Shown here piece after piece: positions 6,450-12,907 of a DNA stretch of 12,907 bases. Below the pieces are notes generated by a model, which did not search any database, had not been told where the DNA came from, and saw only the letters and a list, made by a program, of their open reading frames with translations. The DNA lies in contig JAICRS010000068.1 in NCBI GenBank assembly GCA_025966335.1, positions 1 through 12,907 of the forward strand. Direction: 5' to 3'. The stretch is from Nocardioidaceae bacterium (GTDB taxonomy: Bacteria; Actinomycetota; Actinomycetes; Propionibacteriales; Nocardioidaceae). The first letter of the stretch is position 1; each line of letters begins with the position of its first letter. Made by a program: the position numbers and the translations under genes.

Positions 6450-7775
6450 ATGAACCGACTTCTCTCTCGACCCGGACGGCTGACCGCCGTCGCCGGGCTC
6501 GCCGCACTGGCCCTGGTCGCCGCCACGCCGGGTACCCCGGCAGCGGCACGGACCGCCGCGGGCGGCGCCGGAACCAACGAGCTCGTCGCGCTGCACAACG
6601 CCGACGGCACCCAAGCACCCGCGAAGAGCCGGACCAACGGCTCGGCGACCGTCGCCTCGGCCGACGGGCGGTTCGTGGTGTTCTCCACCGAGGCGCCGCT
6701 GGTGCGTCGCGACACGAACCACCTCGACGACGTCTACCTGCGTGACACCCGGGCCGGTACGACGACGCTGGTCAGCACCGACCGGGACGGCACCGTCGGC
6801 AACGACTACAGCGTCGAGCCGACGATCTCCTCCGACGGCCGGTTCGTCGCGTTCACCACCTGGGCCAGCAACCTGTTCTCGGACCGCAACGGTCACGTCC
6901 TCGACGTGGTGGTCAAGGACCTGGCCACCGGCCGGCTGCGGCTGGTCTCGGCCGGGCCGGACGGCAGCCAGACCCGGCGCAACAGCTTCTTCCCGGTCAT
7001 CTCCGGCAACGGCCGGCACGTGGCGTTCCAGACCTTCGGCAGCTTCGCGCGGACCGATGCGGACCGTCGTGAGGACGTGTACGTGAAGAACCGCCGTACC
7101 GGCGAGATCCGGCAGGTCACGCTCGACCGGAAGGGCACCGACCTGCCCGGGCACTACGTGGTCGGCGGGATCTCCGCGGACGGTGGGCTGGTCACCTTCG
7201 GGGACGACAACAGCGCGTGGATCCACGACGTCGCACGGCGGCGGACCATCCGCTTCTGGCACGAGCCGAACCACCCGGACGCACCGTTCCCCGCCGGAAC
7301 CGTGGGTCGGCCGGTGATCTCCGGCAACGGGAAGTTCGTCGCGTTCTCCACCGCGAACCAGTTCGTCGTCGACGAGGACGAGGGCTCCTGGTCGGACATC
7401 TTCCGGCTGAACCTGGTCACCGGTCGGTTCGCGCTGGTCACCGCGGCGCGCGACGGCGGCCCCGCGGACGAGCACAGCTTCATCCCGAGCCTGTCGCACA
7501 CCGGCCGCTACGTCGGCTTCTCGTCGTTCGCGGGAAACCTGGCGGCCGCCGACGGTGCGGGCAGTGACGCTTTCGTGCGGGACATGGCGTCCGGCACCAC
7601 CGTGCTCGCCTCGGCCGGGCTGTCGGGACCGGCCGACGGCGAGAGCGGCCGCAGCTCGGTGGCGATCTCCGCGGACGGCCGGAGCCTGGTCTACGAGTCC
7701 TACGCGGCGAACCTGGTGCGCGGCGACCGGAATCGGCAGGCCGACGCCTTCGTGTGGCGGGCACCTGCCGACTAG
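6450..7775 (+). CDS. Secreted seven-bladed PD40/TolB-like beta-propeller protein
   Basis: A 441-residue exported protein. It opens with a classical signal peptide (MNRLLSRPGR, then a hydrophobic core to about 25, probable cleavage after AAA near 31-33). Seven repeats follow, each starting with a variant of S-x-D/N-G-R-x-V-x-F (at about 70, 127, 185, 241, 290, 348 and 407). Most continue into a DVYxRD-type strand and a T-G-x-x-x-L-V-S turn. This is the WD40-like PD40 pattern, and seven blades close a complete propeller. No catalytic domain is visible, so a binding or scaffolding role outside the membrane is most likely. It ends 9 bp before the polyketide synthase gene, on the same strand. A link to phenolic-lipid export or sensing is only inferred from position. 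The start is ATG at 6450, supported by the signal peptide and AAGG. Confidence 0.85.
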   Translation: MNRLLSRPGRLTAVAGLAALALVAATPGTPAAARTAAGGAGTNELVALHNADGTQAPAKSRTNGSATVASADGRFVVFSTEAPLVRRDTNHLDDVYLRDTRAGTTTLVSTDRDGTVGNDYSVEPTISSDGRFVAFTTWASNLFSDRNGHVLDVVVKDLATGRLRLVSAGPDGSQTRRNSFFPVISGNGRHVAFQTFGSFARTDADRREDVYVKNRRTGEIRQVTLDRKGTDLPGHYVVGGISADGGLVTFGDDNSAWIHDVARRRTIRFWHEPNHPDAPFPAGTVGRPVISGNGKFVAFSTANQFVVDEDEGSWSDIFRLNLVTGRFALVTAARDGGPADEHSFIPSLSHTGRYVGFSSFAGNLAAADGAGSDAFVRDMASGTTVLASAGLSGPADGESGRSSVAISADGRSLVYESYAANLVRGDRNRQADAFVWRAPAD

Positions 7776-7778
7776 GCT
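7773..7778 (+). promoter_or_regulatory. Candidate -10 element for a leaderless polyketide synthase transcript
   Basis: TAGGCT fits the actinobacterial -10 pattern TANNNT and lies 6 nt before the ATG of the polyketide synthase gene, the spacing expected when transcription starts at the A of the start codon. No Shine-Dalgarno sequence precedes this ATG, which agrees with leaderless initiation. The TAG is also the stop codon of the propeller gene. The -35 region (about 7748-7755) is not a clear match, so the call rests on the -10 and its spacing. Confidence 0.45.
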
Positions 7779-7784
7779 CGCTCC

Positions 7785-8849
7785 ATGACCCAGATCCTGG
7801 CGGTGCACGGCCAGCTCCCGAAGCACCGGTACCGCCAGGACGAGGTCACCGCCGGCTTCGCCGACCTGATCGTCACCGCCGACGGCCTGGACCGGGCACT
7901 GCTCGAGCGGTTCCACGGCAACGCCGGGGTCAGCACGCGCCACCTGGTTCTCCCGCTCGAGGAGTACGCCGCGCTCGACGACTTCGGCAAGGCCAACGAC
8001 ATCTTCATCGAGAAGGCAGTCGACCTCGGCGCGGACGCCGTGCTGGCGGCGCTGGCTGCCGCCGGGCTGCGTCCCGAGGACGTGGACCTGGTGGTCTCCA
8101 CGACGATCACAGGGCTCGCCGTACCTTCGTTGGAGGCCCGGATCCAGGGGCGGATCGGTCTGCGCGAGGACGTGAAGCGGCTGCCGCTGGTCGGGCTCGG
8201 CTGTGTCGCCGGGGCGGCCGGCATCGCCCGGGTCCACGACTACCTGGTCGGCCATCCCGGCGAGGTGGCGGTGCTGCTGTCCGTCGAGCTGTGCTCGCTG
8301 ACCGTGCAGCGCGGCGACACCTCCACCGCGAACCTGGTGGCCAGCGGCCTGTTCGGTGACGGAGCCGCCGCCGTGGTCGCCGTCGGCGACGCGCACCCGC
8401 TCGCGGACGGCGGACGGGCCAAGGTGCTGGACAGCCGCAGCCGGCTCTACCCCGACTCGGAGCGGACGATGGGCTGGGACGTCGGCGCGACCGGTCTGCG
8501 GATCGTGCTCGACGCGGAGGTCCCGACGCTGGTGGAGCGCTTCGTCGGCGACGACGTGGACGGCTTCTTGGCCGACCACGACCTGAAGCGTCACGACATC
8601 GACTGGTGGGTGTGCCACCCCGGCGGGCCGAAGGTGCTCGAGGCGATGCAGGCCACCCTCGGCGTGAACCGGGACGCTCTCGCGGTGACCTGGGACTCGC
8701 TGGACCGGATCGGGAACCTGTCCTCGGCGTCGGTGCTGCACGTGCTCGCCGACACTCTGCGGGACCGGCCGCCGGCCGCCGGGTCGTTCGGCGTGACGAT
8801 GGCGATGGGACCCGGCTTCTGCCTCGAGCTCGTCCTCATGCAGGCCTGA
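7785..8849 (+). CDS. Type III polyketide synthase (chalcone/stilbene synthase superfamily)
   Basis: A 354-residue homodimer-type condensing enzyme. The complete catalytic triad is visible: C140 in GLGCVAGAAG, H278 in VCHPGGPKVLEA and N311 in RIGNLSSASV. The C-terminal AMGPGFCLELVL motif (340-350) corresponds to the GFGPG loop of chalcone synthases. Bacterial members extend fatty-acyl or other CoA starters with malonyl-CoA to give alkylresorcinols, alkylpyrones or tetrahydroxynaphthalene. The following methyltransferase and flavoprotein genes argue for an SrsA/BpsA-like phenolic-lipid enzyme rather than RppA, but starter and ring-folding mode cannot be read from sequence. The ATG at 7785 has no ribosome site and may be leaderless. 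It is the first gene of a four-gene operon with a 4-nt gap to the next. Confidence 0.95.
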   Translation: MTQILAVHGQLPKHRYRQDEVTAGFADLIVTADGLDRALLERFHGNAGVSTRHLVLPLEEYAALDDFGKANDIFIEKAVDLGADAVLAALAAAGLRPEDVDLVVSTTITGLAVPSLEARIQGRIGLREDVKRLPLVGLGCVAGAAGIARVHDYLVGHPGEVAVLLSVELCSLTVQRGDTSTANLVASGLFGDGAAAVVAVGDAHPLADGGRAKVLDSRSRLYPDSERTMGWDVGATGLRIVLDAEVPTLVERFVGDDVDGFLADHDLKRHDIDWWVCHPGGPKVLEAMQATLGVNRDALAVTWDSLDRIGNLSSASVLHVLADTLRDRPPAAGSFGVTMAMGPGFCLELVLMQA

Positions 8850-8853
8850 GCCG

Positions 8854-9396
8854 ATGGCCGGCGCCAGCGTGTGGCTGTTCACCGCCCTCATCGTCCTGGT
8901 CGGGCTCGAGCGGCTCGCCGAGCTCGTTGTCTCCAACCGCAACGCCCGGTGGAGCCTGGACCGCGGCGGGGTCGAGGTCGGCCGCGGCCACTACCTGCCG
9001 ATGGTGGTGCTGCACACCGGCCTGCTGCTCGGCGCGCTGGTGGAGGTGTGGGTCCGCCGCCCCGACACCGCCGCTGCGTTCGCCGGGACGATGCTGGCGC
9101 TGGTGCTGGCCTCCCAGGCCCTGCGCTGGTGGTGCATCGCGACCCTGGGACGACAGTGGAACACCCGGGTGATCGTGGTGCCCGGCCTGCCGCTGGTGCG
9201 TCGCGGGCCGTACCGCTGGCTGCCGCACCCCAACTACGTGGCCGTGGTCGTGGAGGGTTTCGCGCTCCCCCTCGTTCACTCGGCATGGATCACCGCGGTC
9301 GTCTTCACCGTCCTCAACGCCGCGCTGCTGACCGTCCGGATCCGCACCGAGAACACGGCACTGAGCCGGCTCGCCGTCACCGCGGGGACCGGCTGA
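8854..9396 (+). CDS. Integral-membrane ICMT-family methyltransferase (YpbQ/SrsB-like)
   Basis: A 180-residue membrane protein with about four to five hydrophobic segments (roughly 6-26, 49-66, 74-97, 128-141, 145-162). The C-terminal isoprenylcysteine carboxyl methyltransferase signature is present: LGRQWNTRV (98-106), RRGPYRWLPHPNYVAV (116-131), then the late RIRTEN motif (162-167) that helps hold SAM. Homologues next to type III polyketide synthases (BpsB/YpbQ in Bacillus, SrsB in Streptomyces griseus) O-methylate alkylresorcinols or alkylpyrones, which is the likely role here rather than protein carboxyl methylation. The start is ATG at 8854, 4 nt after the synthase stop. Its own stop shares a base with the next start (TGATG), so expression is probably coupled along the operon. 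Confidence 0.9.
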   Translation: MAGASVWLFTALIVLVGLERLAELVVSNRNARWSLDRGGVEVGRGHYLPMVVLHTGLLLGALVEVWVRRPDTAAAFAGTMLALVLASQALRWWCIATLGRQWNTRVIVVPGLPLVRRGPYRWLPHPNYVAVVVEGFALPLVHSAWITAVVFTVLNAALLTVRIRTENTALSRLAVTAGTG

Positions 9397-10415
9397 TGCA
9401 CGACCTGGTGGTTGCCGGGGGCGGTCCGGTCGGGCTGGCCACCGCGCTGTACGCCGCCCGCGCCGGCCTGGGCACGGTGGTGCTCGAGCCCCGCGACGGT
9501 GCGATCGACAAGGCCTGTGGCGAAGGGCTGATGCCGGGTGCGGTCGCGATGCTGGCCGAGCTCGGTGTGTCGCCCACCGGGGTCCCCTTCCGCGGCATCC
9601 GGTACGTCTCCGGCGAGACGCGGGCCGAGGCCGGGTTCCGTGCCGGGACGGGGCTCGGAGTACGACGCACGACGTTGCATGCCGCACTGCGCGATGCCGT
9701 GGCCGATGCCGGGGTGCCGGTGGTCCGGGAGGCGGTCTCCGTTGTGCGGCAGGACTCCGACCGGGTGGTCGCGAACGGCACCCGCGCACGGTTCCTGGTC
9801 GCCGCGGACGGCCTGCACTCGCCGGTCCGCCGGCAGCTCGGCCTGGACCTGCCGGTGCGGGGGAGCCGTCGTTACGGGCTGCGGGCCCATGTCGAGGTCC
9901 CGCCGTGGACCGACCACGTCGAGGTGCACTGGTCGACGAGCGCCGAGGCCTACGTGACCCCGGTGGGGCCGACCACGGTCGGCGTGGCCCTGCTCACCGC
10001 GACCCGGGAGGGGTTCGCGGACCAGCTGCGCCGGTTCCCGGAGCTGAGCGCGAAGGTCGGCGACCTCGCCTGGTCACCGGTGCGCGGTGCCGGTCCGCTC
10101 CGGCAACGATCGCGGCGCCGTGTCGCGGGCCGGGTGCTGCTCGCCGGTGACGCCAGCGGCTACGTCGACGCGCTCACCGGTGAGGGGATCGCGCTCGGCC
10201 TTCGGCAGGCACGTGCCGCGGTGGACGCCGTCGCCGCCGGTGATGCCGGCCGCTACGAGTCCGCGTGGCGGCAGGTGACCTGGCGTTACGAGACGCTGAC
10301 CCGGGCGCTGCTCGGTGTCGCCGGTTTCTCGGCCTCCCGGCGGGTGCTGGTGCCGGCGGCGGCCGCATTGCCGCGGGTCTTCGCGGCCGCGGTCAACGAG
10401 CTGGGGCGGGGCTGA
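9396..10415 (+). CDS. FAD-dependent oxidoreductase (PHBH/geranylgeranyl-reductase-like fold)
   Basis: A 339-residue flavoprotein. The Rossmann FAD motif GGGPVGLATALYAARAG is at 8-25, the DG motif AADGLHSPVRRQLG at 136-149 and the GD motif LLAGDASGYVDALTGEG at 249-264. The segment KACGEGLMP (39-47) is typical of the geranylgeranyl-reductase-like subgroup. In srs-type loci the third gene (SrsC) is a flavoprotein hydroxylase that oxidises the methylated resorcinol towards a quinone, so ring hydroxylation is the favoured role. Reduction of an isoprenoid chain is the main alternative, made more attractive by the idi gene downstream. The start is ATG at 9396, overlapping the upstream TGA (TGATG) with GGGGA 7 nt before. 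An open frame extends upstream to 8871 but only antiparallels the methyltransferase and has no FAD-fold sequence. The stop overlaps the idi ATG in the same way. Confidence 0.9.
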   Translation: MHDLVVAGGGPVGLATALYAARAGLGTVVLEPRDGAIDKACGEGLMPGAVAMLAELGVSPTGVPFRGIRYVSGETRAEAGFRAGTGLGVRRTTLHAALRDAVADAGVPVVREAVSVVRQDSDRVVANGTRARFLVAADGLHSPVRRQLGLDLPVRGSRRYGLRAHVEVPPWTDHVEVHWSTSAEAYVTPVGPTTVGVALLTATREGFADQLRRFPELSAKVGDLAWSPVRGAGPLRQRSRRRVAGRVLLAGDASGYVDALTGEGIALGLRQARAAVDAVAAGDAGRYESAWRQVTWRYETLTRALLGVAGFSASRRVLVPAAAALPRVFAAAVNELGRG

Positions 10416-11005
10416 TGGACGCGACGGTGGAGCAGGTGGTGCTGCTCGACGAGGACGGCAACGACATCGGGTCCGCACCCAAGCGGGAGGTGCACGACGT
10501 GGCGACCCCGCTGCACCTGGCGTTCTCCTGCTACGTCTTCGACTCCGACGAACGGCTGGTGCTGACGCGACGGGCCCTCGACAAGGCCACCTTCCCCGGC
10601 GCCTGGACCAACACCGTCTGCGGTCACCCGGCACCGGGCGAGGACATCGCGGCGGCGGTGGTCCGCCGTGCCCGGCACGAGCTCGGGATGGAGCTGCGCG
10701 GCCTGCGGCTGGTGCTGCCCGGGTTCCGCTACCGCGCGGAGGCCCACGGCGTCGTGGAGAACGAGATGTGTCCGGTCTTCACCGCGGTCAGCGACGACCT
10801 GCCGCGCCCGGACCCGACCGAGGTCGACTCGGTGCGTTCCCTGCCCTGGGACGAGGTGGTCTCCGACGTGCTCGACGGCCGTGCGGAGCTCTCGCCGTGG
10901 TGCACCGACCAGGTCCGCCGGCTCGCCGCGCTCGGGCCGCGGCCCGGTGACTGGCCGGACGGCGACCCCGCGCTGCTCCCTCCCGCCGCCCGCCGGTCCT
11001 CGTAG
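10415..11005 (+). CDS. idi: Isopentenyl-diphosphate delta-isomerase, type I (Nudix)
   Basis: A 196-residue cytosolic enzyme interconverting isopentenyl and dimethylallyl diphosphate. The active site is complete by comparison with the E. coli enzyme: metal ligands H27, H34, H71, E115 and E117, Mg-binding E89 in RRARHEL, catalytic C69 in NTVCGHP and the conserved PGAWTNT (61-67). The Nudix-like helix runs around 75-92. The start is ATG at 10415, overlapping the oxidoreductase stop (TGATG), with a GGGGCGGGG stretch upstream. An open frame begins earlier but belongs to the preceding gene's shadow. As the last gene of the polyketide operon it could simply supply isoprenoid precursors, or serve prenylation of the phenolic product. 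No prenyltransferase is present in the window. Confidence 0.95.
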   Translation: MDATVEQVVLLDEDGNDIGSAPKREVHDVATPLHLAFSCYVFDSDERLVLTRRALDKATFPGAWTNTVCGHPAPGEDIAAAVVRRARHELGMELRGLRLVLPGFRYRAEAHGVVENEMCPVFTAVSDDLPRPDPTEVDSVRSLPWDEVVSDVLDGRAELSPWCTDQVRRLAALGPRPGDWPDGDPALLPPAARRSS

Positions 11006-11038
11006 ACGAACAGGCATCCAGGACGCCGTCGAGCCGGC

Positions 11039-12907
11039 TCAGCCCGAGGGGCTCGGGCTCGGCGTTGCCGGTGATGTCGGTGAGGTCAGAGGCGAGAGCG
11101 ACGGTGAGCTCGCCGACGGACTCGGCGACGGCGTCGGTGACGCGTCGGGGGACGGACTGGTCGTGGTGCTCGGTTCACCGGTCGAGGAGGACGATTCCTG
11201 CGGCGCTGTGGTGGTGTCCGTGGACGGGGAGATGTCAGACGGTGTGGGGCCTGCCGGCCCAGCGGTCGCTGTGGGCGTGGGCGACGCGGACTCGGTCGGG
11301 GTGGCGCTCGGTGAGGTCGTCGGAGTCGGGTCCGCCGCGGGTCGCTCGGTGGGAGCGCGTCGTCGGTCGCGCTCGATGATCTGCAGGATCCGGTCCTGGT
11401 AGCCCTCCATCCGCGACTGCAGCTCCGAGAGCGGGACGCCCTCGATGTTGCGTCCGAACCGGCCGATCTCCCGCCAGAGGGCGTTCAGTCGGGCCATCCC
11501 CACGTCGCTGAGCGGTCCGTCCAGGGTGACCACCAGCTGCTTGGCGAGCGCGTAGGTCACACAGTCGACGCAGTTGTAGTTGACCGCGGCCGACAGGTTC
11601 TGGGGGACGACCACGTCGGCCTGGCCGAGGACCAGCACGACCTGGAACCCGACGGCGACCGCCGCACAGTCGCGGCAGCTCGCGAACGCGTAGGCCTCGT
11701 TGGTGTTGAGGACGGTGTCGTCCTCGACCCAGACGAGCGCGAACGCCACGTCGTAGACGACCGACCCGTCCTGGGTATTCACCGCCAGAGCCTGGTTGTC
11801 GCCGTCCCCGGGGGCCAGCGGCCGGTCGAACGGGAACACCCATGCCGGCGCCGGTGCGCTGTCCGAGGCCGCGGCCGTCTCGCCGTCGGCTGGATCGTCG
11901 CGGGGGACGAGGACCAGGGCGAGCTGTGGCTCGTCGCGGGTCGGCCGGGTCGTATCGGCCGGCCACACCGTGGTGAGCTGTCCGGGACGGCCCTCGGCGA
12001 GTCCGGCGGACGGCGGCCGCGCGAACGACACCGCGTCGAGGACGGTGCCGCGCTCGTAGGGCTGGATCGGGCGGTAGGTGTCCCCGTCCGGCCACCAGGC
12101 CCAGGCGACACCGGCGACGGTCGCCATCGCCACGACCCCCGCCAGCAGGCGTCGGGCGGGGCGGCCGTCGGTGCGCCGCCACACGCCGACAGCGACCTGC
12201 CGGAGCACGCGGGCCAGGATGTAGCCGATCGCGAGGACCGGGAAGCCGAGTGCGAGGATCGACAGCAGCCGGACCCCGGCTTCGAGCGGTTTCCCGGCTT
12301 GCGAAGCCGACGCGAGCAGGTCCTGCTGCTCCTCGATGCCTGCCCATGCCGTGCCGAGGATCCGCGGCAGGGCGACCACCATCAGCACCAGGCAGGCCAG
12401 CAGCAGCGGCACCACGATCAGCACCCACAGGGTGACCACGGCTCGGGCCCACGGCTTGAGGACCCGCGTCTCGGGATCGCCCCAGTGCCACGGCAGCAGC
12501 CCGAGGAGGGTGGGCTTGATCCGGTGGAACAGGTCCGGGACGCCCGTCAGGTCCGCGAGCACGTGATAGCCGTCGAAGCGCACCAGCGGCGTCAGCTGGC
12601 GGACCATCTGCAGGATCTGGGTGGCGACCACGAGCAGCAGCGCGTCGTACCCGGTGAACCACCACAGCCCGGTGATCGCGACCGCCACGAGCGCGTTGAA
12701 GTAGAGACCGCCCAGGTCGGTGCGCAGCCGGCCGCCGCGGCCGAGCCGGTAGGAGTCCGTGACGTCGGTGTAGAACGCCGGCCAGACCAGGTAGACACCC
12801 ATGCCCATCACGCCGGGTGTCGCGCCACCGCGCCGGGCGGCGGCCGCGTGCCCGAACTCGTGGAAGCCGGCCGAAAGCACGGTGACCCCGAACACCAGGA
12901 GGAGCAG
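11039..12907 (-). CDS. M50-family membrane metallopeptidase with Ser/Thr/Pro-rich tail (N-terminus outside window)
   Basis: The frame is open to the right edge (622 residues visible), so the true start lies beyond 12907. A GTG at 12893-12895 is not a credible start because it is only 11 residues before the zinc site. Visible residues 16-20 are HEFGH, the HExxH zinc motif inside a hydrophobic helix. RFDGYHVLADLTG (110-122) supplies the distal Asp-Gly motif of site-2-type proteases. Further membrane helices lie at about 68-98, 155-180, 215-235 and 255-270. Then comes an extracytoplasmic region (about 275-515) with CRDC (411-414) and CVDC (446-449), and finally about 100 residues almost entirely Ser, Thr, Pro and Ala. 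Similar actinobacterial proteins are annotated as putative peptide zinc metalloproteases. The substrate is unknown. It converges with idi. Confidence 0.85.
   Translation of the reverse strand: MLLLVFGVTVLSAGFHEFGHAAAARRGGATPGVMGMGVYLVWPAFYTDVTDSYRLGRGGRLRTDLGGLYFNALVAVAITGLWWFTGYDALLLVVATQILQMVRQLTPLVRFDGYHVLADLTGVPDLFHRIKPTLLGLLPWHWGDPETRVLKPWARAVVTLWVLIVVPLLLACLVLMVVALPRILGTAWAGIEEQQDLLASASQAGKPLEAGVRLLSILALGFPVLAIGYILARVLRQVAVGVWRRTDGRPARRLLAGVVAMATVAGVAWAWWPDGDTYRPIQPYERGTVLDAVSFARPPSAGLAEGRPGQLTTVWPADTTRPTRDEPQLALVLVPRDDPADGETAAASDSAPAPAWVFPFDRPLAPGDGDNQALAVNTQDGSVVYDVAFALVWVEDDTVLNTNEAYAFASCRDCAAVAVGFQVVLVLGQADVVVPQNLSAAVNYNCVDCVTYALAKQLVVTLDGPLSDVGMARLNALWREIGRFGRNIEGVPLSELQSRMEGYQDRILQIIERDRRRAPTERPAADPTPTTSPSATPTESASPTPTATAGPAGPTPSDISPSTDTTTAPQESSSSTGEPSTTTSPSPDASPTPSPSPSASSPSLSPLTSPTSPATPSPSPSG
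11041..11059 (+). terminator. Possible terminator hairpin for the polyketide/idi operon
   Basis: AGCCCGAG-ggg-CTCGGGCT forms a perfect 8-bp stem 36 nt after the idi stop. No T run follows, and the hairpin lies inside the last codons of the convergent M50 gene, where Pro-Ser codons can generate such symmetry by chance. It is at best a weak or Rho-assisted terminator. Confidence 0.3.
11042..11360 (-). repeat. Low-complexity Ser/Thr/Pro-coding segment
   Basis: This stretch encodes the C-terminal tail of the M50 protein, about 100 residues dominated by P, S and T in irregular SP, TP and PSPS patterns with no long exact unit. Such tails are commonly wall-spanning or O-mannosylated stalks in actinomycetes. 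The repetitive DNA also makes length variation between strains likely. Confidence 0.7.

Noticed and set aside
6315..8942. An 875-codon open frame on the minus strand across the propeller and polyketide synthase genes
   Set aside because: It lies opposite two well-recognised proteins, shows no family motif and has His/Arg/Gly/Val-heavy composition typical of antisense frames in GC-rich DNA.
1..12907. CRISPR array, insertion sequence, tRNA or rRNA genes
   Set aside because: No regularly spaced repeats, transposase frames with terminal inverted repeats, or tRNA-like T-loop/acceptor patterns were seen. The only direct repeats are the two-copy C-rich unit and the 8-bp pair noted above.

Overview
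The window is about 12.9 kb of very GC-rich DNA. Frequent GTG and TTG starts, overlapping GTGA and TGATG stop/start junctions and a TANNNT-type promoter element immediately before an ATG all point to an actinomycete. A Nocardioides-like or related member of Actinomycetota is my guess, but no marker gene in the window fixes the genus. The DNA is densely coding. The only sizeable gap is 6127-6449, and it is not empty.

Layout from left to right: the last 26 codons of an unidentified plus-strand gene (1-83). Then a minus-strand block, read right to left: sensor histidine kinase (3942-2899), its LuxR/NarL-type response regulator (2902-2243, 4-nt overlap), a beta-ketoadipyl-CoA-type thiolase (2177-993) and a zinc-dependent homocysteine S-methyltransferase (989-90). 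Divergent from the kinase is a plus-strand pair: a short SPFH/band-7 membrane protein (4004-4579) overlapping by 4 nt a CPA1-type K+(Na+)/H+ antiporter with a C-terminal RCK_C domain (4576-6126).

The gap after the antiporter contains what looks like a structured RNA on the plus strand: two hairpins, each with the loop AACCCCCCC, enclosed by an 8-bp outer stem. It is followed directly by a perfect 14-bp hairpin and a short T run. This resembles the actinobacterial 6C small RNA family. It is the most interesting non-coding signal here.

Next comes a secreted seven-bladed PD40/TolB-like beta-propeller protein (6450-7775). Nine bases later begins a tightly packed operon: type III polyketide synthase (7785-8849), membrane ICMT/YpbQ-type O-methyltransferase (8854-9396), FAD-dependent oxidoreductase (9396-10415) and isopentenyl-diphosphate isomerase (10415-11005). 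The first three match the logic of the Streptomyces srsABC phenolic-lipid locus (chain building, methylation, ring oxidation). The translationally coupled idi gene adds an isoprenoid step and raises the possibility of a prenylated or quinone-type product. The window ends inside a convergent minus-strand gene (11039 to beyond 12907) for an M50 (site-2-protease-type) membrane metallopeptidase. It carries two CxxC pairs in its extracytoplasmic part and a roughly 100-residue Ser/Thr/Pro tail.

The histidine kinase, antiporter, propeller and M50 protein all belong to the cell envelope, and phenolic lipids are membrane or envelope lipids. A shared envelope theme is therefore plausible, but this is inference from gene proximity only.
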